The notes beneath the pieces were generated by a model that was given only the letters and a program-made list of their open reading frames with translations, made no database searches and was not told the DNA's origin. Made by a program: the position numbers and the translations under genes. Shown here one piece after another: positions 1 through 8,486 of a DNA stretch of 64,000 nucleotides (position 1 is its first letter; every line of letters starts with the position of its first letter). The stretch comes from CAZJHX01 sp964545715 (lineage in GTDB: Bacteria > Myxococcota_A > UBA9042 > GCA-2863065): assembly GCA_964545715.1 (NCBI GenBank), contig CAZJHX010000034.1:8386-72385 (forward strand), given 5' to 3'.

Positions 1-1511
1 GCGCCGTGCAGGCTGATGAGCGTCGTGACCAGCACCGGGCTGTCCGCGTGGCGGCCGGTCAACTGGAGCCAGGCCAGGATTGAGAAGACGACGCCCCAGA
101 AGCCGCAGATGCCCGCGCAGATCAGCGCGCGAAAGCCCACAGCGACGGCCGGATCGACCTCGCGCTCCAGCGCTCGCAGCTGCTCCAACTCCCGATTGGC
201 CCGCGCTCTCTCGCTGCGCAGTGTCTCCAAGCGGGCGACCAGCTCGGGCGGGGCCGTGCTCAGCGCGCTCAGCAGCACACCCGCCCGGTCGATGTCGCCG
301 GCTTGCAGCGCTTCACGCACCGCCAGGGTGTTGGTCTCCTCCAGCGCCTGGATCGCCGCCTCGTTGTCCTCCCATGTAACCAGCGCCTGCTTGAAGCCGA
401 AGCGGCACTCGCCGAGCAGGGCCTGGAATTGGTCGCGCGCTTCACGCGACTCGGCGTCGAGGCATGCGCGCAGCCGCTCGAGTCGCTTTGTGGCAGCCGC
501 CGCGAGGCGCGCGGACTCACGATGGCGCAAAAACGCGGCGACCGCCTCGCGCATTGCCTCGGCGGATTCGTATCGGTCGTCTGGACGCCGAGAACACGCG
601 CGATTCGCGATGTCAGCGAGCTCGGAGGGCACGCTGTCCGGGTACGGCCAGGGCGCGGACTGGGCGGCCATCAGCAGACGGGTCATCAAGTCGGAGCCCG
701 GATGCCGGCTCGCGCCCGTCAGCACCGTATGCAGGGTGGCGCCCAGCTGGTAGACGTCTGTGCGCGGGCCCATCTCGTCGGTGCGGACCAGCACCATCTC
801 CGGCGCCAAAAAGCCGGGTGTGCCGACGACGTCGCGCTCGTCCGAGATGGCCGGCAGCTCGACCACGCAGTCGTCCCTGAACCGGGCGGCCAGGCCCCAG
901 TCGAGCACGTAGACCTCCCCCAGCGTGCCGATCATGATGTTGCGCGGCTTCAAGTCGCGGTGCACCACGCCCCGATCATGGGCGAACTGCGCCACGCTGC
1001 ACGCGATCATCAAGACTCGCAAATGCCACTCAAGCGCGTCGCCTTCTTCGGGCGAATCGAGCCGTCCGCCGGCGCCGATCCACGAGATCCACGGCGTGCC
1101 CTCCACGCGCTTCATCACGACGATGGGCTTGCCGTCGTCGTCGCGACCCAGCATGTGCACCGGCACGACGTTGGGGTGGGCCAGAGCACCGAGCGTGCGC
1201 GCCTCCCGCAACAGCTCGGTGGCGGCGTGATCCGGGCGATCGTCACGCAGCGCCTTCACGGCGACCTGACGGCCCAGCGATTGCTGGATGGCCAATCTGA
1301 CAACAGCGTTGCCGCCCTTGCCGACCGTGCCCTGGTACTCGAGCTGATGACCGTCGGCCAGAAACGGCGCCGCGTCGGAGTCCGGCGGGCTGACGGCCGC
1401 ACGGGTGCATACGGTGCCCTGCTCGGTCAGCGACAGCTCATCCGCATCGATGCCCAGCGTATCCCAGCGCACCGAGATGGTCTGCCGCAGCCTCTCCAAC
1501 TGGTTGCTCAC
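1..1511 (-). CDS. Membrane-anchored Ser/Thr protein kinase, C-terminus cut by window edge
   Basis: Hanks-type kinase reading off the left edge of the window. The N-terminal lobe has a glycine loop G-K-G-G-N-A-V-V (about residues 64-71) and the ATP lysine in VAVK (K86). The catalytic loop HRDLKPRN is at about 184-191, followed by DWG in place of DFG (about 204) and the GTPGFLAPEM activation segment. After the kinase domain comes a helical region rich in Arg, Glu and Leu, then a hydrophobic stretch (ICAGICGFWGVVFSI) that starts a membrane domain truncated by the edge. Architecture and sequence match the kinase at 4039-6009, so the two are paralogues. The start is the GTG at 1511, preceded by GAGG; the stop codon of the upstream peptidase lies 15 nt before it in the same frame, so an operon is likely. 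Substrates are unknown; the nearby FHA activator is a candidate. Confidence 0.93.
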   Translation of the reverse strand, partial: MSNQLERLRQTISVRWDTLGIDADELSLTEQGTVCTRAAVSPPDSDAAPFLADGHQLEYQGTVGKGGNAVVRLAIQQSLGRQVAVKALRDDRPDHAATELLREARTLGALAHPNVVPVHMLGRDDDGKPIVVMKRVEGTPWISWIGAGGRLDSPEEGDALEWHLRVLMIACSVAQFAHDRGVVHRDLKPRNIMIGTLGEVYVLDWGLAARFRDDCVVELPAISDERDVVGTPGFLAPEMVLVRTDEMGPRTDVYQLGATLHTVLTGASRHPGSDLMTRLLMAAQSAPWPYPDSVPSELADIANRACSRRPDDRYESAEAMREAVAAFLRHRESARLAAAATKRLERLRACLDAESREARDQFQALLGECRFGFKQALVTWEDNEAAIQALEETNTLAVREALQAGDIDRAGVLLSALSTAPPELVARLETLRSERARANRELEQLRALEREVDPAVAVGFRALICAGICGFWGVVFSILAWLQLTGRHADSPVLVTTLISLHG

Positions 1512-1526
1512 CCGGCCGATACTACC

Positions 1527-2543
1527 TCACCAGGCCAGCAACGCCGGGTCATACACCGCATCAAACGACTGCGCGGTCGCGCACGGATCCAATCCGGCGC
1601 TCGTACCCAACTCAAAATGCAGGTGGCGGACATCGCTGCGCCCGCTGTTGCCCATCTCGGCGATCGGCTGCCCGCCCGCCACCTCCTCCCCAACCTCCAC
1701 CTGCACGCCGTCGGGTGCCAGGTGGGCGTAGCGCGTGAAGACGCCGGACACATGCTCGATCACAACGTGGTTACCCCAGCCGCTCCCGCACTCGCGAAGC
1801 GCCGCGTTGGACCCGAACGTGCTGCTTTGGGGACACCCGGTCCTTACATACGCCACGCTGCCTGTCGCGGCAGCCAGCACGGGGACGACCGCCGCGGACG
1901 CGTCGTCGTGCACGTGATCGACGCCCTCATGCACCGCGGGCGAACCCGGGGTGCCGGCAAACGCACCGACGGATGTAGACGCGCAGGGCACGGTCCATTG
2001 CAGCGACGCCGCCCCGGGTGGTGTCCCGGACGCCGCCAGCTGGATGGGCGCATATTCGGTGGTCTGCCCGTGGTACCCCGAGCATGCGGGCGGATCAGCT
2101 GCCGATTCCACCGCGATCATGCGCGTGTCCGCAGCCAGAACCTCACCTGCCGTGCCAAGCCCAATCGCCGTGATCTGTCGCACGCCGAGCGTGCTGAAAT
2201 CATACGTAAGCTCAAACCCGGCGTCCGACTGCGTCGACGTGCCGAGCGCCCAGGCGTCCGCCTCGTACTGCACTGCGATGACGCCGCCGGCCACGATCGC
2301 TGAAAAGGTGCATGGGTTGATGCACGTGGGCTCACTGACCAGCGACACCGACGGCTCCGAGACCGGCGCGGGGTCGGGCTGCGGCTCGGTAACCGCCGGG
2401 ACAGCGCCGGCGCTCGTGTCCGCCTTCGGCCCTGGAGGCTGGTACGCGCTGGGCGCCACGGGCACTTTGGGGTGGGGCGGCGGCGGTTCGCAAGCGCCGA
2501 CCAGCGCGGCGAGCGTCGCGATCATCGTGAGTCGCAGTTTCAT
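1527..2543 (-). CDS. M23 (LytM) peptidase lipoprotein
   Basis: Predicted cell-wall peptidase or LytM-type lipoprotein of 338 residues. The signal peptide ends in a lipobox (VGAC, Cys18), followed by a Pro-rich linker. Residues about 65-140 form a module (NPCTF, VQYEADAW, LG, TYDFSTLGVRQITAIG) that also occurs in the C39-like protein at 8487-9464. The C-terminal half is the M23 domain: HEGVD supplies the first zinc ligands and HLHFE gives the HxH pair, so the domain looks catalytically intact. I chose the ATG at 2543 because it starts the signal peptide; the frame stays open upstream but runs antisense into the divergent activator gene. The kinase gene follows after 15 nt. M23 lipoproteins either cut peptidoglycan cross-links or activate amidases; which applies here cannot be told. 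Confidence 0.92.
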   Translation of the reverse strand: MKLRLTMIATLAALVGACEPPPPHPKVPVAPSAYQPPGPKADTSAGAVPAVTEPQPDPAPVSEPSVSLVSEPTCINPCTFSAIVAGGVIAVQYEADAWALGTSTQSDAGFELTYDFSTLGVRQITAIGLGTAGEVLAADTRMIAVESAADPPACSGYHGQTTEYAPIQLAASGTPPGAASLQWTVPCASTSVGAFAGTPGSPAVHEGVDHVHDDASAAVVPVLAAATGSVAYVRTGCPQSSTFGSNAALRECGSGWGNHVVIEHVSGVFTRYAHLAPDGVQVEVGEEVAGGQPIAEMGNSGRSDVRHLHFELGTSAGLDPCATAQSFDAVYDPALLAW

Positions 2544-2618
2544 GCCGTCCACCACTGTGCAACGAGCAGGCCAGCCTGCAGTACGTCGAACGACCGATAG
2601 CCCGGCGCTGCGGACATG

Positions 2619-2649
2619 CCTGCGGACACCCGTCGGACATGTCCGCAGG
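2619..2649. promoter_or_regulatory. Inverted repeat, possible operator in divergent intergenic region
   Basis: A perfect 10-bp inverted repeat, CCTGCGGACA (2619-2628) and TGTCCGCAGG (2640-2649), separated by 11 nt. It lies between the divergent M23 peptidase and FHA-activator genes. Inside it GGACATGTCC forms a second palindrome, and further GGACA half-sites occur at 2612-2626. Similar GGACA/TGTCC dyads lie at 8380-8411 and 39295-39308, so this may be a binding site of one regulator. The function is inferred. Confidence 0.4.
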
Positions 2650-2653
2650 CCCA

Positions 2654-2682
2654 TTGAGTTCGGTGGGGGGGCCACGTACCCT
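2654..2682 (+). promoter_or_regulatory. Predicted sigma70-like promoter of the FHA-activator gene
   Basis: TTGAGT (2654-2659), a 17-nt spacer, then TACCCT (2677-2682). The GTG start codon of the activator lies 6 nt after the -10, so the transcript would be leaderless. The same -10 and the same spacing are seen in front of the DUF1501 gene at 56516. Confidence 0.4.
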
Positions 2683-2688
2683 CGGCGC

Positions 2689-4023
2689 GTGGTCGACACC
2701 ACCAAGACAGCAGGCGATCTGCTTCGCGGACACGCCACGGACGAGAAGCGCATCTGGTGGCTCAGCGTCGGGTGGCACACCGACGCATCCGTAATCGGAC
2801 GTCGGTTGTCGCTGGACGGCCGTGGCGAGGTCGTGCTGGGACGTGACGAGCCGGTGTTCGGGCCGGACGTGGCCGACCCGCGGATGTCGCGCCGACACGC
2901 GTCGCTGCGGGTGCAGCGCGGCGTGCTGCGGGTCGCGGACCTGTCCAGCCGAAACGGCACCTGGTTAAACGGTACCCGCGTCATGCGTACCAAGGTCATG
3001 GACGGTGACGTCATCGGTGTCGGCTCGATGCTGCTGGTGGCCCATCGCGCGCCGCTGCTGCACGAGCCCGCGGACGATCCTGACCTGGCCGGCGAGAGCT
3101 ACGCGCTGGGCCGCGTGCTGAAGGAGATCGACGCGGTTGCCGCCCACACGACGCCTGTCCTGGTGCTCGGCGAGTCGGGCAGCGGCAAAGAGCTCGTGGC
3201 GCGCCGACTGCACCGCCAGAGCAAGCGCAGCGGCGACCTGCACACGGTGAACTGCGGCGCGTTGTCGGACGAGCTGCTGCTAAGCGAGCTGTTCGGCCAT
3301 CGACGCGGGGCGTTCAGCGGGGCCGATAGGGACCGCATCGGCATCTTGGAGTCGGCCAGCGGCGGCACCGTGCTGCTGGACGAGATCGGAGACGCGGGCC
3401 CACGCCTGCAGGTCGCGCTGCTGAGATTTCTGCAGGAGGGCGAGGTTCGGCGCGTCGGCGACAACCAGCCCCGCACCGTCGACACGCGGGTTGTGGCGGC
3501 AACGCACCGCAATCTGCCCGCGATGGTCGGGGAGTCGACCTTTCGCGAAGACCTGCTGGCCAGGCTGGCGGGATGGACTATCCGCATTCCGCCGCTGCGG
3601 GAGCGACGCCTGGATATCGCGGTGCTGGCCAAGCGCTTCGGTGACGCGGAGGCCGGCAGGCCGATATCGCTGAGCTACGCGCTGGCGCGCTCGCTGTTTG
3701 AGTATGCGTGGCCACGCAACGTTCGGGAGCTGCAGACCGTCATGCGTCGTGCGGTGATCGATGCCGCAGGCGCTGATGAGCTGGAATTGAGCCCAGCCGT
3801 GCGCGCGATGCTGGTGTCGCAACCGATGACTCGCGGGCCGGACTCGGCGCCGGAGCCCGTAGGAAGTCGGCGGCCGGAGCCGGACGGGCTACGCGAGCAT
3901 ATGACAGCCCACAAGGGCAATGTTCGCGCTGCTGCAAAAGCGCTTGGGGTGCCTCGCCCGACGCTGTATCGGTGGCTTGGAGAGGCCGGCATCGACCCGG
4001 CCGCCCTGCGCGAGGACGGCTGA
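2689..4023 (+). CDS. FHA-domain sigma54-dependent transcriptional activator
   Basis: Bacterial enhancer-binding protein of 444 residues whose sensor is a phosphothreonine-binding FHA domain. FHA signatures (VVLGRDE, SRRHASL, SSRNGTWLNG) span about residues 40-120. The AAA+ domain follows with Walker A GESGSGKE, the sigma54-contact loop as GAFSGA instead of GAFTGA, Walker B LLDEIGD, and the R-finger region WPRNVREL. The C-terminus has a Fis-type helix-turn-helix (VRAAAKALGVPRPTLYRWL). The GTG at 2689 is taken as start because the FHA domain begins shortly after and a promoter sits immediately upstream. The second kinase gene follows 15 nt downstream. In myxobacteria such FHA activators are typically controlled by Ser/Thr kinases, so phosphorylation by one of the two flanking kinases is a reasonable inference. 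Confidence 0.93.
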   Translation: MVDTTKTAGDLLRGHATDEKRIWWLSVGWHTDASVIGRRLSLDGRGEVVLGRDEPVFGPDVADPRMSRRHASLRVQRGVLRVADLSSRNGTWLNGTRVMRTKVMDGDVIGVGSMLLVAHRAPLLHEPADDPDLAGESYALGRVLKEIDAVAAHTTPVLVLGESGSGKELVARRLHRQSKRSGDLHTVNCGALSDELLLSELFGHRRGAFSGADRDRIGILESASGGTVLLDEIGDAGPRLQVALLRFLQEGEVRRVGDNQPRTVDTRVVAATHRNLPAMVGESTFREDLLARLAGWTIRIPPLRERRLDIAVLAKRFGDAEAGRPISLSYALARSLFEYAWPRNVRELQTVMRRAVIDAAGADELELSPAVRAMLVSQPMTRGPDSAPEPVGSRRPEPDGLREHMTAHKGNVRAAAKALGVPRPTLYRWLGEAGIDPAALREDG

Positions 4024-4038
4024 GCGACCGGGTCATGT

Positions 4039-6009
4039 ATGATCCGGCCCTTGGCCGCCTCGAAAACCGGACCCTCGACCGAGGGCGAACCAAACGTAAA
4101 CGACGTCGTCTTGACGCGGTGGTCGCTGTGCGGCCTGGAGCCCGAGTCGTTTCGATTGCGCGACGACGGGACGCTGGCCCCCCAGGGCGACGCGGACGAG
4201 CCGACCACGGTTCGCGGTCTGTCGGTGTGGGCGCTTCCGCGCGTTATGGAGAACGGCGCAACGCTGGCGCAGGCGGAGTTCGAAGTCGCGGACATCATCG
4301 GCCGCGGCGGCATGGGCGAGGTGCGGTTGGCGCGGCAGACGTCGCTGAATCGGCTGGTCGCCGTCAAGGTGCTGCATCGCAACGACCGGCTTGACGAGCG
4401 GGCGGTGGCGATGATGAGCGAGGCGCGGACCATGGGCGCGCTCGAGCATCCGAACATCGTCCCCGTCTACATGCTCGGGGCCGACACCGACGGGCGGCCG
4501 GCCATCGTCATGAAGCGGATCGAGGGCACGCCTTGGAACGAGTTCATCGCACCGGGGCCCGACAGGACGTGTCCGCCGGGCGCGGCGGAGGACCCGCTGG
4601 ACTGGCACCTGAGGGTGTTGATGCAAGTCTGTGACGCGGTGCACTTCGCCCACGAGCGCGGCGTTCTTCATCGGGATCTCAAGATGGAGAACGTCATGAT
4701 CGGCCGGCATGCCGAGGTCTACCTGCTCGACTGGGGCCTGGCGGCGGCGCTGCGTCCGGATACGGGGCTGCCCCTGCCGCTGGCGAGCGCGGTCCGGCAG
4801 GTCGTGGGGACACCCAAGTGCGTTGCACCGGAGATGGTGCTGCTGGAAGGCGGCCAGATGGGTCCCGCCACGGACGTCTATCAGCTGGGATGTGCCCTGC
4901 ACACGGTGCTCACCGGCGACCGCCGTCACGCGGGCGTGACAGTGGTCGAGATGATGTACGCCGCCGCGGCCTCGCGCCCCGCCGTATATGCCGCCGGCGT
5001 ATCGACCATGCTGGGGGAGATCGCCAACAAGGCCACGTCTCGGCTCGCTGCGGATCGCCACCCGACCGCGCTGGCGCTAAAAGCGGCCATCGCCGAGTAC
5101 CTGCGCGTGCGCGGCTCACTGGCGCTCAGCGGCGCGGCGTCATCCCGCGTTCCCGAGATCGTTCGACTGGTGGCGGACGACACGCTGCTGGACCGACCGA
5201 CCAAGCTCCATCACCTGTTTGGCGAGTGCCGTTTCGGCTTCGAGGCGGCGCTGAAGCAATGGCCGGAAAACCGTGAGGCCCTGGTCGGGTTGCGTCGCGT
5301 CCGAGTCGAGATGCTGGCCCACGCCGTGCAAACCGCCAACGTGGAGCAAGCCCAGGTGCTGCTGCGCGAGATCAAAGACCCGCCGCAGCAGCTTGTGGAC
5401 GAGCTTGGCGCGCTGCGCGAAAGAAAGGCGGCGCAGGCGAGACGGGTCGCGGATCTGGAGCAGATGGCGCACGACATGGATCTGGCTATCCACAGCCGCG
5501 TGCGCAGCCGAATCATGGTGGCGCTGGCGTTCTTCTGGGGCGCGCTGTACACGCTGCTGGCCGTTCTCGCGCGCACCGGATCCGACGTCGACGCCATCGG
5601 CTATCCGATGTTCTTTGTGCTGATCGGCCTGCACACGGGCGCGACGGTGGGCCTCACCCTGTTGCTGCGTCGACAGCTGTGGACCAGCGCGTTGAACCGG
5701 CGCTTCGTCCTGACACTGCAATTCACCTATCTGGCGCCCCTGATGCTGTGGCCGATGGCCCACCACCTCGCCCTGCCGCTGGTGGTGGCGCTGGCGCTGT
5801 TGAACTTCTGCTTTGCGATGTCCTGCGTGGTGGCGGCGGTGGCGATCGACGCCCGCATCCTGCTTGCCGCGGCCATCTTTGCCGTGGCCTACGTGGCGCT
5901 GCCGCTGTATCCGGCGCGGGTGTGGGAGATCATGGCCGCGACTACGTTCAATGCGCTGCTATACATCGGCTGGATTTGGCGCGTACCCGTCGCGAAGAGA
6001 CGCCCTTAG
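4039..6009 (+). CDS. Membrane-anchored Ser/Thr protein kinase
   Basis: Complete 656-residue Hanks-type kinase. The glycine loop GRGGMGEV is at 88-95, the ATP lysine K110 in VAVK, the catalytic loop HRDLKMEN at 211-218, and DWG replaces DFG at 231-233, followed by GTPKCVAPEM. A helical segment (about 350-490) links to five or six membrane segments between about 500 and 650, so the kinase domain faces the cytoplasm and the C-terminus is a membrane sensor or anchor. It is a paralogue of the kinase at 1-1511. It starts 15 nt after the FHA activator and is very likely cotranscribed with it. Its stop codon overlaps the stop of the convergent gene at 6006. The ATG at 4039 is the first in frame; a somewhat later start cannot be excluded. 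Confidence 0.94.
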   Translation: MIRPLAASKTGPSTEGEPNVNDVVLTRWSLCGLEPESFRLRDDGTLAPQGDADEPTTVRGLSVWALPRVMENGATLAQAEFEVADIIGRGGMGEVRLARQTSLNRLVAVKVLHRNDRLDERAVAMMSEARTMGALEHPNIVPVYMLGADTDGRPAIVMKRIEGTPWNEFIAPGPDRTCPPGAAEDPLDWHLRVLMQVCDAVHFAHERGVLHRDLKMENVMIGRHAEVYLLDWGLAAALRPDTGLPLPLASAVRQVVGTPKCVAPEMVLLEGGQMGPATDVYQLGCALHTVLTGDRRHAGVTVVEMMYAAAASRPAVYAAGVSTMLGEIANKATSRLAADRHPTALALKAAIAEYLRVRGSLALSGAASSRVPEIVRLVADDTLLDRPTKLHHLFGECRFGFEAALKQWPENREALVGLRRVRVEMLAHAVQTANVEQAQVLLREIKDPPQQLVDELGALRERKAAQARRVADLEQMAHDMDLAIHSRVRSRIMVALAFFWGALYTLLAVLARTGSDVDAIGYPMFFVLIGLHTGATVGLTLLLRRQLWTSALNRRFVLTLQFTYLAPLMLWPMAHHLALPLVVALALLNFCFAMSCVVAAVAIDARILLAAAIFAVAYVALPLYPARVWEIMAATTFNALLYIGWIWRVPVAKRRP

Positions 6010-8261
6010 GGCACGTCGTCGCAGGTCAGCGGGCTCTCGATCGCCTCGGCCACCAACGCCACGCTGACCACCATGCCACTTGAGACCACCGGCTTGAGCG
6101 TCAGCAGCGATTCGCTCTCGTCCGCGAGGTCCAGCGCTACCTCCGTTTTCAGTTGAACCACGACCTTGTTGCTGAGCTGGCCGCCGTCCGTGGTGACCTG
6201 CTGGACATCCAGCACGGTCAGCTCGCCCGTGAGCGCCGCCCCGACCGGCAGCGAGCGGCACGGCGAGCACTTGCCCTCGAGCGCTTGTAGTTCGACACCG
6301 TCGATGCGGAGTGTGACGTCCCCCTGGAGCCCGGTCTCGGTATTGCACAGACGTGCCACGGCGCAGCCTGCCGTCCCCCCGGCGCGCGACAGGGGCTTGC
6401 CCAGCTCCAGGAAGCAGACGATGTCGCGGAAGCTCTCGTCAAACAGCTGGCGCTTCAACACGCCGCCCTTGTCGACCAGATTGGCCAGCTCGGCGCGGGC
6501 GCCCTTCAGGCGTGCGAGACCGGGTGACACCGCCAGCGCCTGCACGCTCAGGCCGACGGCGGCCGCCACCTGCGCCAGTGACATGACGCCGTCCCACGTA
6601 TCGGCCAGCCTCGTAATGGGCTCCTCGGCGCGCTCCTTGGCCAGCGGGATTCCGGCGATGGTCATCGCTTGTTCGAAGCGCGCCCGGTCCGCATCCAGAC
6701 CGCTTTGAAACACGTCGTCCTTCGGATACAGCTTCACGACGTCGCCGATGACCGCTTGCGGATACTGCTTCTCGTAGCTGAGCACGATGTCCCGGATCTC
6801 ATCCGTCGCCGGGCGCATGCCGCCGTAATGACACCCCATGCAGCTGCGCCCATTGGTGACCACCGGGGGGGCGCTCCAGCTGTCGGAGACGACGTCGGAC
6901 GGCGCTTCGTCGATGCGCTGTCCCTGCGCGTTCGTGATCAGGTAGGCCTGCAGGCCGTTTGGCAGGCTGAAGATCATCTCGTTGCCGTCGTGCACGAAGT
7001 CGACGGGATGCTGGAAGATGTTCTGTACGCCCTGGTTGTCGGCGAAGTCGTAGCTGACCCACAGCGCGCCGTTGTAGTCGCCCAGCACGGCTTGATTTGC
7101 GCTAAGGCCCAGCTCGTGACGCTCGATGACGCGGTTGTTGACCGAGACCTTGGAGAACACGAACCCGGCGCGCGCCACGTTGCCCAGCTCGATGTCCTCG
7201 GCGATATCCACGCCAAGCAGGGTTTCAAGTCCGGCGGTGGTCTCGGGAAGCCCCAGGATCTCGTGATACAGCGGCGGCATGGACGCCGTCGCGGCCAGCC
7301 AGTCGCCTTCGACAAACGGCACCTGGGTCTGCGTGAAGTCGTAGAGATACTCCGCGTCGGGGTTGTCGTCGATGATGTTGGCGTATGGGTATCTCGCTTC
7401 AATGCGCGTCCACACGTCTGTCAGGGGGCCGAGTCCCTGCTCGGTGACCGGCGCCTCGTCCCAGCCGTAATCGCGCAGATCGATGCGCAGCAGCAGGCCG
7501 CCTTCACCGACGACCTGTGCAGGTGTGACCTTGGCCTTCCACGATAGGGAGTTGACCAGCTTGGTGAGCGCGTGGCGATACGTCTCCAGCTTGTCCTCGG
7601 CGGCGCCGGCGTTGTGCAGGTGCGCCAGCGTGATGTAACGCACAAACCGCTGCTCGTTGAGCTGATAGCTCTCCTCGAGGTCCTTGCGCATTTGCCACAG
7701 CTGCTGTTCGCGGAGGACAAACTCGGCGGGCGGAGGCTCCGGCGCCGCCAGGCAGGAGATGTAGTGGCGCAGACGCTGAACCTCGACGTCGGTGGCGCGC
7801 GGCCCCACACCCGGCGGCGGCATCGTGTCGCTTTCGAGCCGCTTCAGCACGGGCGAAGCGTCCGGGTCTCCCGGAATGATCATGCCCACATCGACCAGCC
7901 CATCGATATCCGTCACGTCTGTGATGTGCGTCTGAACCGGCGTCTCGCCGTCGGGCGTGTGACACCGCGCGCACGTGTCACGCAGCTGAGCGACGATGGC
8001 CTCACGCGCTTGTGCCAGCCAGGGCTCCTCGCAGGCGGGCGCGGGGTTGTCCTCGGCGTTTTTGGACGCACGACGGTCCGCGTTGTTCAGGCCGGGATCG
8101 CGCGGCACCTCGGGCGCCGCGGCCGCCTGGTCTTGGACCAGCCCACCTGTCCCGACCGCCTCCTGTCCCAACACCATCTCCGCCGGGGCGCCGCACGCCA
8201 GCGGTCCACCCAGGACACACACCACCATGAGCGCCACCCGGCGCTTCGTACACATCGACAT
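6006..8261 (-). CDS. CxxCH-containing lipoprotein (cytochrome-c-like), unknown role
   Basis: 751-residue exported protein. The signal peptide ends in a lipobox (PLAC, Cys23), so the protein should be a lipoprotein. CARCH (97-101) is followed by TPDGE and a distal Met-rich segment (TMPPPGVG), as in a c-type cytochrome domain of the planctomycete/PSCyt1 kind. A second CMGCHYGGMRP lies near residue 473, and CSPC near the C-terminus. The middle (about 190-460) shows no domain I recognise. The last 100 residues look like a beta-rich domain. The gene is convergent with the kinase and the stops overlap (CTTAG). The ATG at 8261 is preceded by GGGAGAAGAGG. Haem binding by both motifs is plausible but not proven. 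Related CxxCH proteins lie at 53308-55393 and 58039-60261. Confidence 0.85.
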   Translation of the reverse strand: MSMCTKRRVALMVVCVLGGPLACGAPAEMVLGQEAVGTGGLVQDQAAAAPEVPRDPGLNNADRRASKNAEDNPAPACEEPWLAQAREAIVAQLRDTCARCHTPDGETPVQTHITDVTDIDGLVDVGMIIPGDPDASPVLKRLESDTMPPPGVGPRATDVEVQRLRHYISCLAAPEPPPAEFVLREQQLWQMRKDLEESYQLNEQRFVRYITLAHLHNAGAAEDKLETYRHALTKLVNSLSWKAKVTPAQVVGEGGLLLRIDLRDYGWDEAPVTEQGLGPLTDVWTRIEARYPYANIIDDNPDAEYLYDFTQTQVPFVEGDWLAATASMPPLYHEILGLPETTAGLETLLGVDIAEDIELGNVARAGFVFSKVSVNNRVIERHELGLSANQAVLGDYNGALWVSYDFADNQGVQNIFQHPVDFVHDGNEMIFSLPNGLQAYLITNAQGQRIDEAPSDVVSDSWSAPPVVTNGRSCMGCHYGGMRPATDEIRDIVLSYEKQYPQAVIGDVVKLYPKDDVFQSGLDADRARFEQAMTIAGIPLAKERAEEPITRLADTWDGVMSLAQVAAAVGLSVQALAVSPGLARLKGARAELANLVDKGGVLKRQLFDESFRDIVCFLELGKPLSRAGGTAGCAVARLCNTETGLQGDVTLRIDGVELQALEGKCSPCRSLPVGAALTGELTVLDVQQVTTDGGQLSNKVVVQLKTEVALDLADESESLLTLKPVVSSGMVVSVALVAEAIESPLTCDDVP

Positions 8262-8379
8262 CCTCTTCTCCCTACGATTTGACTATTGACCTGGACGGAC
8301 ACCAGTGCACAGCGCGGACCACGTGGCGCGATCGCCCCGCCTGGCCCGGTTTCGGCGACCTGCTGGGACGGATGACGAC

Positions 8380-8411
8380 TGTCCGTGGACATGCCCGCCG
8401 ACGGTGTCCAC
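8380..8411. promoter_or_regulatory. TGTCC/GGACA palindromes, possible operator
   Basis: TGTCCGTGGACA (8380-8391) is a dyad with a 2-nt centre. GTGGACA (8385-8391) is also inverted against TGTCCAC (8405-8411). The cluster lies in the 225-nt divergent region between the CxxCH lipoprotein and the C39-like peptidase, which otherwise shows nothing clear. See the similar sites at 2619-2649 and 39295-39308. Confidence 0.35.
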
Positions 8412-8486
8412 GCCCCGCCGAAGGTCGCCAGGTGGCCCCCCGTACGCCAGTGCCGCGGTGGCCTACCGCTTGCACCCCTGCGGCGC

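Noticed and set aside
303..2303. A 666-codon open frame on the plus strand
   Set aside because: It is antisense to the kinase and M23 genes; its translation is Arg/His/Gln-rich without domains, an effect of GC-rich third positions.
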